Assembly: GCA_910587465.1 (NCBI GenBank)
Contig: CAJUMS010000021.1
Location: 1-40,518, forward strand
Reading direction: 5' to 3'
DNA from: an uncultured Oscillospiraceae bacterium
GTDB taxonomy: Bacteria; Bacillota; Clostridia; Oscillospirales; Ruminococcaceae
Length of the DNA stretch: 40,518 bases
In this document: piece after piece, positions 8,415-15,633 of the stretch
Numbering within the stretch: position 1 is the first letter of the stretch
Layout: each line of letters begins with the position of its first letter
Translations under genes and position numbers: made by a program
Notes under the pieces: generated by a model
Databases searched by the model: none
The model's input: only the letters and a program-made list of their open reading frames with translations
What the model was told of the DNA's origin: nothing

Positions 8415-8667
8415 TATTTTTTCCGATAATAAAAGACCTTTTTTTGATTTTTATGAAATTTGATGATTTTTGTTGCGGACTATATATTTTCGGGATGTGT
8501 AATTGTTTTCGGCGCAGGTAAAGATCCTTCATTGCTTTTTTACTTGTGTTGCTGCATTAACATAAAGATACGTCAAATATTGAAAAAATCATCTGCAATC
8601 AACATACAAGCTCATCATTCCCGAATGAATACAGACAACAAATACTATAAAACAATTCTAATTACTC

Positions 8668-8696
8668 TTGACTTTCTGACAATTTTATTGTATAAT
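8668..8696 (+). promoter_or_regulatory. SigmaA-type promoter for the tubulin-like gene
   Basis: TTGACT at 8668-8673 and TATAAT at 8691-8696 are separated by exactly 17 bases, close to full consensus. The predicted start is near 8703, leaving a leader of about 75 bases before the GTG at 8779. The surrounding 8412-8760 stretch is much more AT-rich than its flanks and I see no gene in it. Confidence 0.85.
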
Positions 8697-8778
8697 ATTA
8701 CTATACTGTATTTTTATGCGCGAACGCAAATATATAAACACAAATAACAATTTACAATTCTCTTTGGGGGTGTGTTGA

Positions 8779-11061
8779 GTGGATAACGAAAAGCTTATCG
8801 ATTGGCTTAAGCCCGACAGGATAATGAAACTGTACGCGGGGAGAAAGACCCGCTTCGGCACGAAAAGACTGTACGTTGTGGGGATAGGGAAGAACGGTAC
8901 GGAGTGCCTTATGCGGTGCAAGCATATCGCCGAGAACCGCTACAAGACGGATAATACCAAGATACGCTTTCTCGCTGTCGGCGAGGACAAAATGCTCGAC
9001 GCGGCTGAGTTCTGCGGGAGCGTTCTGCGCGACGAGGAAAAGCTTCGTATCGTGCCCGATGACGCTATCTATAAGTACCTCAACGCTCCCGAGCGGCTGC
9101 CCGAGACCGCTCTCTCGTGGTTTGACACGGGACTGAAAAACTATACCCCCGCAAAGCCCGCCTACGGTCTGCAGAAGCGTCAGTGCGGACGCGTCGCGCT
9201 GTTTCATTACTTCAACGATCTGCTTAAGATCTTCGGCGACGCTATCTCCGCGTTCTCCGACAGCAACGCGCCGCTCGATATCGTGGTGACGGGCAATATG
9301 GGCGACGCGTTCTTCGGCGGTATGGTCATTGATATCGGATACATTCTTAAGTCGCTTTTCGAAACCGCTAAATACCCGGTAAATGTCACGGCGTATATGT
9401 TCGCGGGCGATACATCAAAGCTTTTTGAGAAGGACAGCCGCGAGCTTGGCAACTACTACGCGAACACCATAGTCACAAAAGCGGAGCTGGACAGCTTTCA
9501 ATGCCGCAAGACACGCTTTTCGCAGAAATACACGCAGTCGTTCGCGGTGGATACCGACAAGCCGCCGTATTCCGCGTGCTATATCAACGCCGCCGAGAGC
9601 ACCTACGAGGCTACCCTCGAAGCCGCCGCGCTGAAAATACTCAGCGAGTGCGAGATAGTGTACGTCCGCGACGACGACGCGGACAAGATAATGTCGTACA
9701 ATATGCTCGGCAAGGAGCATTCGTTCAGATACCTCGCCTGCGATACCGCGGTAAACGAGATACCCATGGGCAGAATTATGTCCTACCTCTCGGTAAAGCT
9801 GTTTATGTCGTTCAACCGTATGCTCAACAAGAACAGCGTGAGCAGTATGGAAATGGGCAAGCTTATCGGCAAGCTCACGCCGAACGCACAGTTCCTCGCT
9901 TCTAAGGCGGGCGTGCTGCCGAAGCTCGAGTTCAATGAGGAATTGAACCCGCTGTTCAGCGTGAAGTCGCTGAAGAACGGAATGGAGGCTTCGCGGCGCT
10001 ATGTCAGCGATAATGTGGAGAAGTTCGCGGAGCTGTGCAGAAATGGCTCGGATATCGTCCTGCCCGCCGTGTTCGACGAGGTGGTGTCGATCTGCGAGGA
10101 GGCTAAGAATAACTTCGACAAGGGTCCGTTCTACGCCGTCGAGGTCGTAAAGAAGAGCCTTGCGGAGCTTCGTGTGGCTATTGCGAAGATAAAGACCGAA
10201 ATGGAGGATATCGGCGAGACCATGGCGCGCGAGGAGCGCATGGTGAAGGTGTCCTACAAAAAGATAAAGAATTTCCCGACCTTTATCGCGTCGCGTATGA
10301 CGGAGGAATATATGGCGTGGCTCGACGAGTGGGGCGAGTATAAAAAGACCGAGGTCACTGCGGGTATCGTCAAGGAGTTCTACGAGACGCTTTACGCCAA
10401 AATTGACGAGTATTACAAGGTTAACCTCCTGAAAAGCGCGGAGATGTTTGAGAGAATACCCGTCAACAGGGAAAAAATATTGACGGGAGAGTCGCCGTAT
10501 GAGGGCTTCGGCGTGACCGAGGCGTTCGATATCTTTACGCCCGAGATAAAGTCGGCGCTCGACAAAATGGTGGACGGTCTGCCCGAGAGCACGCGGCTGA
10601 TGGCGTTCAAACGCTCCGACCTTATGAACGTTGACAAGGGCGACGAAATGCACTTCCCGAGAGAGCTTGTGCATATCGTGCAGTCCTGCTTCGCGAGCTT
10701 TTTCGATCAGAGCTACGAAGAGTTCTGCCAATTCTTCAACGTTGAAGCGTCCGAGGCGGCGGCGCTCGGAGAGTGTCTTGAACGCGCGGCCGTGAAAACT
10801 CCCGCCTCCGATGAGCCCGCGCTCACGAGGATGATCTGTCCCAAGGACGCGCCCGCGGGCGAGCTTGCTCCCCTGCGTGCCGTTCACAAGGGGATAAGCG
10901 ACATCTGGAACGATTCCGCAGCCGACCGTATGGTCAGCGTTGTGCAGATAAAGGGCAACGTCACGCTGAACGGCTTCAAGGGCTACGAGCAATGGGAAAA
11001 TATGCGCTACGCTTATGTCAACGATTCGCTGAAAAAGCACGGTATTCACATTTTCAGATAA
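8779..11061 (+). CDS. Tubulin/FtsZ-like protein (Tubulin_2-like), degenerate nucleotide loop
   Basis: 760 residues. The N-terminal third resembles bacterial tubulin-like proteins: a glycine loop YVVGIGKNGTECLMRCKHI (32-50), a GRVALFHYFNDLL segment (137-149), and the position of the tubulin signature loop, DIVVTGNMGDAFFGGMVIDIGYIL (167-190). The canonical signature is GGTGSG or GGGTGTG; here it reads TGNMGDAFFG, so GTP binding may be altered or lost. The C-terminal 450 residues are mainly helical and lack a family I recognise; a charged stretch around 460-500 could be coiled coil. The start is GTG at 8779 with GGGGG eight bases upstream. A membrane transglutaminase follows 27 bases later. The family call rests on motif resemblance; a structure prediction would settle it. 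Confidence 0.65.
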   Translation: MDNEKLIDWLKPDRIMKLYAGRKTRFGTKRLYVVGIGKNGTECLMRCKHIAENRYKTDNTKIRFLAVGEDKMLDAAEFCGSVLRDEEKLRIVPDDAIYKYLNAPERLPETALSWFDTGLKNYTPAKPAYGLQKRQCGRVALFHYFNDLLKIFGDAISAFSDSNAPLDIVVTGNMGDAFFGGMVIDIGYILKSLFETAKYPVNVTAYMFAGDTSKLFEKDSRELGNYYANTIVTKAELDSFQCRKTRFSQKYTQSFAVDTDKPPYSACYINAAESTYEATLEAAALKILSECEIVYVRDDDADKIMSYNMLGKEHSFRYLACDTAVNEIPMGRIMSYLSVKLFMSFNRMLNKNSVSSMEMGKLIGKLTPNAQFLASKAGVLPKLEFNEELNPLFSVKSLKNGMEASRRYVSDNVEKFAELCRNGSDIVLPAVFDEVVSICEEAKNNFDKGPFYAVEVVKKSLAELRVAIAKIKTEMEDIGETMAREERMVKVSYKKIKNFPTFIASRMTEEYMAWLDEWGEYKKTEVTAGIVKEFYETLYAKIDEYYKVNLLKSAEMFERIPVNREKILTGESPYEGFGVTEAFDIFTPEIKSALDKMVDGLPESTRLMAFKRSDLMNVDKGDEMHFPRELVHIVQSCFASFFDQSYEEFCQFFNVEASEAAALGECLERAAVKTPASDEPALTRMICPKDAPAGELAPLRAVHKGISDIWNDSAADRMVSVVQIKGNVTLNGFKGYEQWENMRYAYVNDSLKKHGIHIFR

Positions 11062-11088
11062 TTCACAAAATAATTTTAAGGACTAATA

Positions 11089-13860
11089 ATGGAACAGGAA
11101 AATGAAAATCTCAACGACCTCGCGAACGGACAGGAGTTCACGAAAGGGCAGAAAATAGTTATCGGCAATACCGATGAGGACGATCCGGAGAGCCTTAACG
11201 AATTTGACAACGCCGTCGCGGGCACGGTAAAGGGGCGCGGAAGGAAAAAGCGCGAGGTGGCGCTGGTCTACGACCGATACTACGAAAAATCCCCGAGAAC
11301 GTTTCTTCTCCTCGCGGCAAAGGTGCTGTTCTGCTGTGCGCTTTGCGTGTGCTCGATGATGTTCGTGCTCACCAATCTGGATATGCCGATAGATCTGCGT
11401 ATGGCGGGAATGGTCTGCTTTGGCTGTACGGCGGCGTTTTCGACGCTGTTTCTGTTCGTGAGAAAAAGCGTGGTCATACCCGTGGCGGTGCTGGTGGGCA
11501 GCGTGGTGGTGTGGCATAATCGCGATATGTTCTGGCAGAAGCTGTCGTGGTTTTTTGACGCGGTGGTGCTTCAGCTCGACGGCAGGATTGTGCAGACTGC
11601 CGATACGATAACCCACAAAACGCTTCTCGCGGGCAGCGGAGACAGTATCATAAGCGCGCTCTATGCCGATAAGCTGGTTTTCGGTGTAGTTATCCTGTGC
11701 GTGTTTTATTCGTTGATAGTCTCGGTCTCGATGTTCAGAAAGCCGCATTTTATGCCGATACTTATCGTGTTCCTCGCGATGTGGGCGCCGCGCATGATAG
11801 CGGAGCGTCTGCTGTTCAACTGGTGGCTTGCGCCGACCGCGGCTCTGTTTGCGGGGGCAATGGCGATGACGATATCGCACAAGGACGGTCTTGCGATACG
11901 GCAGGGCTTCGCTAACTCCTACCGCGGCATAGTCGCGCGAAACGAGCACCTTTTCAATATGCGCACGGAGAACTCGTCGTATATGAGAAGAACGTCCCTG
12001 CGCGGCGCGTACAACTCGAAATACTTTTCGCTCGCGGTGTGCTCGGCGGCGCTGTTTCTCGCCGCGATAACTGCCGCGAACGCGATAACGGACGATTCGC
12101 GCGGAATAGACTATTCAAACCTGTACAAGCTCGTGACGGATATCGGGAACTCGGGCTTCGGCGTGACCTCTCCGTTCAAGTCGGGCCCCGTCTCGGAGTA
12201 CTTCGCCAGCCCCAATAAATCGGACTTTCAGCAGGGCTCGGGACTGTCGATAACCAATCCGGGCAACGGCGAGCAGGAGATAATGCGCGTCAAAAACCTC
12301 GGCACGCTGCCGATATATCTGCGCGGCGATATCGGTATGGATTTCGACGGCAGGAACTGGACAAGCCCCGTAGGCGGAGTGCCCGCGCTATGGGAGGAGA
12401 GCGAACTCGACAAGTGGTTCAGACCCTCGGAGCTTACCGATTTGTTTGTTTTCCCCGGCGGCGGTATGGAGGACTATATCGAGAAAGCGGAGCTTTCTAT
12501 CGACTACCTCTGCGACACGAGCGTGGTGTTCACGCCCGCGTATATCGACTACTACGACAGCTACCTTGACAGAGAGCTGTTCACGGTGTACGGCGATTTC
12601 GCCGTGCGCACGACCGACAAGGCGGGAAAGCTCGGCTCCATGCGCGGCTACGCGTACACGCCCGCTTACATCGGCATTGAGGAGACGGATTGGTCAAGTG
12701 TGAAAGAGGCTGTTGAAAATGCCGCGGACGCCTATAAATTTTTAACGTCGTTTGCTGAATACGCCTTCGACCCGGGGATATATTCAAATTACGTCCGCGA
12801 GGTCTACATGGACATTCCAATGCCGCTCCGCGAGCCGATAAGGGAATATATCGCCGATAATCTGCTTTATTCGGCTGCGGTCTCCGACGTACTGTTCTCC
12901 GGTACGGGCGACCTTGTGACGCGGTACGGCGCGGCAAGCTCGGTCGCGGATCATCTCCGCGAAAACTACGTTTATTCGCTCAACGCGAGGATAAATCAGC
13001 GCGACCCCGTGATGAGCTTTCTCAACGATACCAAAAGCGGTCACTGTGCGCTTTACGCAAGCTCCATGACCATGATAATGCGTTCGCTCGGCTTTCCCGC
13101 GCGGTACTGCACGGGGTTTGTGGCAAAGTCCACGGGCAGCGAGGGCGAGGTGCTGCACTCGAAAAATCTCCATGCGTGGTGCGAGGTGTATTTCAACGAG
13201 CTCGGGTGGGTCACCTTTGACCCGACAAGCTCCGTGAGCGTCGAGGCGGCGCTGAACGGCGGCAGACCGGACAGCGGCTCGGAGAGCTCCGACAGCTCTG
13301 GCAGCTCGTCGTACAGCTATCCCGACAACTCCGATACCAAGGAGACGGACGAGGAGTCGTCCTCCGACAGTGTGGACAGCGGCTATTACGACGGCAGCAG
13401 CAATATGACCGTCGGAGGTAAAAAGGTCAATATAATGCCGTATGTGCTGACGATATCGGGTATCATTGCCGGCATTGTGCTGATGGTGTTCGTTATATAC
13501 CGAATCCGCCGCTTCGACAAGAATGCGAAAAAGGCGATGAAACGGTTCTACACCGCGGATAATTCGCAGTCCGTCTACGCGAGACTGCTTGCGGCGCTGC
13601 GGCTGTGCAAGATAACCCCGAACGGCGGCGAGCTGACGGGCGACTTCTTCAAGCGCGCTGGCAAGGAGCTCGGCTGCGCAGTCTATAAGCACACCGACCT
13701 GCTCGAAAAGCTTGCGTTCGGCGGCGGAGAGCTGTCCGATACCGAAAAGGCGACTCTCGCGCGGCTGCTCGAAAAGATATTTGCCGCCGCAAATAAAAAG
13801 CTGGGAATTATTGGCAGGATAAGATTAAGAATTATTATGACATCAAAGAAACAGCGATAA
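11089..13860 (+). CDS. TgpA-like membrane transglutaminase
   Basis: 923 residues. A cytoplasmic charged N-terminus is followed by several membrane segments between about 68 and 340. Next comes an extracytoplasmic region with a transglutaminase-like core. The predicted catalytic triad is C653 (SGHCALYASSM), H695 (LHAWCEVYF) and D711 (WVTFDPT). A Ser/Asp-rich low-complexity linker (about 727-780) leads to a final membrane segment near 786-806 and a cytoplasmic tail of about 110 residues. This matches the TgpA/DUF3488 plan. Such genes usually lie behind a MoxR ATPase and a DUF58 protein; neither is here, and the upstream partner is the tubulin-like gene. The substrate is unknown; cell-wall or surface-protein modification is inference. 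The ribosome binding site is weak (AAGGA, ten bases before the ATG). Confidence 0.85.
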   Translation: MEQENENLNDLANGQEFTKGQKIVIGNTDEDDPESLNEFDNAVAGTVKGRGRKKREVALVYDRYYEKSPRTFLLLAAKVLFCCALCVCSMMFVLTNLDMPIDLRMAGMVCFGCTAAFSTLFLFVRKSVVIPVAVLVGSVVVWHNRDMFWQKLSWFFDAVVLQLDGRIVQTADTITHKTLLAGSGDSIISALYADKLVFGVVILCVFYSLIVSVSMFRKPHFMPILIVFLAMWAPRMIAERLLFNWWLAPTAALFAGAMAMTISHKDGLAIRQGFANSYRGIVARNEHLFNMRTENSSYMRRTSLRGAYNSKYFSLAVCSAALFLAAITAANAITDDSRGIDYSNLYKLVTDIGNSGFGVTSPFKSGPVSEYFASPNKSDFQQGSGLSITNPGNGEQEIMRVKNLGTLPIYLRGDIGMDFDGRNWTSPVGGVPALWEESELDKWFRPSELTDLFVFPGGGMEDYIEKAELSIDYLCDTSVVFTPAYIDYYDSYLDRELFTVYGDFAVRTTDKAGKLGSMRGYAYTPAYIGIEETDWSSVKEAVENAADAYKFLTSFAEYAFDPGIYSNYVREVYMDIPMPLREPIREYIADNLLYSAAVSDVLFSGTGDLVTRYGAASSVADHLRENYVYSLNARINQRDPVMSFLNDTKSGHCALYASSMTMIMRSLGFPARYCTGFVAKSTGSEGEVLHSKNLHAWCEVYFNELGWVTFDPTSSVSVEAALNGGRPDSGSESSDSSGSSSYSYPDNSDTKETDEESSSDSVDSGYYDGSSNMTVGGKKVNIMPYVLTISGIIAGIVLMVFVIYRIRRFDKNAKKAMKRFYTADNSQSVYARLLAALRLCKITPNGGELTGDFFKRAGKELGCAVYKHTDLLEKLAFGGGELSDTEKATLARLLEKIFAAANKKLGIIGRIRLRIIMTSKKQR

Positions 13861-13901
13861 AGTTTTTATACAAAATATTTCATAAAAATTTTAAAAAGGT
13901 G

Positions 13902-13930
13902 TTGATTTTCGTTAAAATAAATGGTATAAT
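13902..13930 (+). promoter_or_regulatory. Promoter of the DHH phosphoesterase gene
   Basis: TTGATT at 13902-13907 and TATAAT at 13925-13930 are spaced by 17 bases, with an extended -10 (TGG before TATAAT). The leader to the ATG at 13968 is about 30 bases and contains AAGGAGAGG. No clear terminator for the preceding transglutaminase gene lies in 13861-13900. Confidence 0.85.
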
Positions 13931-13967
13931 GAAATAAATAGATTAATCATAAGGAGAGGAATTTCTT

Positions 13968-14906
13968 ATGGCTATGCGATTGATAACCCGTTCCGATTTT
14001 GACGGTCTGGCTTGCGGCGCGCTTTTGCTGTGCGCGGGCGTTGTGGACAGCTGGACGTTCGCGCACCCGAAGGATTTGCAGGACGGTTTGATTCCCGTCA
14101 CCGAAAACGACTGTTTGGCTAACGTTCCGTTTGTGGAGGGCTGTGGACTGTGGTTCGACCACCACTCCAGCGAAGAGGAGCGTAACCGCTACAAGGGCAA
14201 GTACAAGGGCGAAAGCCGTATCACGCCGAGCTGCGCGCGCATTATCTATGAATATTACGGCGGCAAGGAGCGTTTTCCGAATTTCGACGACCTGATGGTT
14301 GCGGTCGATAAAGTAGACAGCGGAAACCTTACCCGCGACGAGATACTCAACCCCGAGGGCTGGATACTTGTGGGTTTCCTGATGGATCCTCGCACGGGTT
14401 TAGGTCGCTTTAGGAACTTCACGATAAGCAATTACCAGTTAATGGAAAAGCTGTTGCGCTGCTGCGCATACATGAGCACCGAGGAAATTCTCGCAATGCC
14501 CGATATCAAGGAGCGTATTGAGCTTTACAACGAGCAGACCGATTTGTTCAAGGACATGGTACATAAGTACACGCGCGTCGAGGGCGACGTTATCATCACC
14601 GATTTGCGCGGCGTAAACCCGATCTACACCGGCAACCGTTTCCTGATCTACTCGCTGTATCCCGAGCAGAACATCTCCTGTTGGATCGTCGACGGTAAGG
14701 GCGGTAAGGGTTGCTCCTGCGCGGTCGGTTATTCGATACTCAACCGTACCTCGCATATCAACGTAGGCTCTACTATGCTGAAGTACGGCGGCGGCGGACA
14801 TATGGCGGTCGGTACCTGCCAGTTCTCCGACGAGGACGCGCCCGCAAAGGTTCCCGAGCTGCTCAATGAGCTTGTGAATTATGATAAAATTCACTTCAAC
14901 AAATGA
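13968..14906 (+). CDS. DHH family phosphoesterase
   Basis: 312 residues with the order of a DHH phosphoesterase. Motif I is ITRSDFDGLACGALLL (6-21), the DHH motif is in WFDHHSSEE, a DKVDSGNL metal-binding segment follows, and the C-terminal DHHA1-type domain carries KYGGGGHMAVGTCQF. The conserved Asp and His residues should bind two metal ions for phosphodiester or pyrophosphate hydrolysis. Relatives are often labelled exopolyphosphatase-related, but the substrate (polyphosphate, nanoRNA or cyclic dinucleotide product) cannot be told from this sequence. It is transcribed alone, between its own promoter and a strong terminator. The ATG at 13968 follows AAGGAGAGG. Confidence 0.85.
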   Translation: MAMRLITRSDFDGLACGALLLCAGVVDSWTFAHPKDLQDGLIPVTENDCLANVPFVEGCGLWFDHHSSEEERNRYKGKYKGESRITPSCARIIYEYYGGKERFPNFDDLMVAVDKVDSGNLTRDEILNPEGWILVGFLMDPRTGLGRFRNFTISNYQLMEKLLRCCAYMSTEEILAMPDIKERIELYNEQTDLFKDMVHKYTRVEGDVIITDLRGVNPIYTGNRFLIYSLYPEQNISCWIVDGKGGKGCSCAVGYSILNRTSHINVGSTMLKYGGGGHMAVGTCQFSDEDAPAKVPELLNELVNYDKIHFNK

Positions 14907-14922
14907 TTTGTGCAATAAAATG

Positions 14923-14949
14923 AACCGCGGTGTATGCCGCGGTTTTTAT
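14923..14949. terminator. Bidirectional intrinsic terminator
   Basis: AACCGCGG (14923-14930), loop TGTATG, CCGCGGTT (14937-14944) form a perfect 8-bp GC-rich stem followed by a T-rich tail on the plus strand. On the minus strand the same stem begins right after the trmO stop codon and is followed by CATTTTATT, so it can serve both converging genes. Confidence 0.9.
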
Positions 14950-15602
14950 TTTGTAATTTTAATGACGGTCAATTGTTCACCGTCAACCGTGAAGCTGACT
15001 TGCCATTCCCCGAACGCCATTGTGTACACACGCTCGGGAATGTTTTGATACTGCGGTCTCGGGTCTTGTGCCAGTGTTTCGGTCAAGCCTTGGCGCTTAT
15101 CCGCGGGAATAATCTCCGACAGCTCCATGGGGAATTCCACCGCGAGCCGCCCCTTATGTTCCGCGAGCGACCACCCGTTCGACGCGTCGGGAACGCTGTC
15201 GGCATACGGCAAATAAGGCTTGATATCGTATATCGGTGTGCCGTTCATCAGATCCGCGCCCGTTACGGTTATCGAAAAGCCGTCGACGCTCACGAGCTTT
15301 ACAACGCTAAGCCCGAGCGAATTCGGACGAAACGGCGAGCGCGTAGCGAACACGCCCTTGCGAACGTTGCCTCCTAATCTCGGCGGGCGAACGGTAGGTG
15401 AGAAGCCGTCCGTCTTCGCCTCCGAAAAACCCCAGATAAGCCAGATGTGTGTAAAATCCTCAAGACCGCGCATGGCATTTTCGTCACAGAATTTCGGTTC
15501 AAGAACTATTTGTGAACAAAGGCTCACAAGTCCGCTCTGTCGGGGAACGCCAAATTTCTCCATATAGTCGTTCATGATGAATGCAATAGGCTCGATTTCC
15601 AT
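14946..15602 (-). CDS. trmO: tRNA (t6A37-N6)-methyltransferase TrmO (TsaA family)
   Basis: TrmO methylates the t6A base at position 37 of certain tRNAs to m6t6A, using SAM. The N-terminal two thirds have the YaeB/TsaA fold signature: RGLEDFTHIWLIWGFSEA, the RPPRLGG segment, then VFATRSPFRPNSLGLSVVKL and DLMNGTPIYDIKPYLPYAD. Length is 218 residues with the start chosen here. The frame also opens with a GTG at 15608, but AAGAGGTG lies properly spaced only for the ATG at 15602. It follows the GTPase-nuclease fusion by about 30 bases with no room for a promoter, so the two are cotranscribed. The t6A genes tsaE and tsaB, which make its substrate, are elsewhere in this window (39.2-40.4 kb). Confidence 0.93.
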   Translation of the reverse strand: MEIEPIAFIMNDYMEKFGVPRQSGLVSLCSQIVLEPKFCDENAMRGLEDFTHIWLIWGFSEAKTDGFSPTVRPPRLGGNVRKGVFATRSPFRPNSLGLSVVKLVSVDGFSITVTGADLMNGTPIYDIKPYLPYADSVPDASNGWSLAEHKGRLAVEFPMELSEIIPADKRQGLTETLAQDPRPQYQNIPERVYTMAFGEWQVSFTVDGEQLTVIKITK

Positions 15603-15633
15603 AAACACCTCTTAAAAATTCATATCGCAGGTC

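Noticed and set aside
9415..11049. Long open frame on the minus strand opposite the tubulin-like gene
   Set aside because: Arg/His/Leu-rich composition typical of an antisense shadow, no ribosome binding site, and the plus-strand gene has a near-consensus promoter and a good ribosome binding site.
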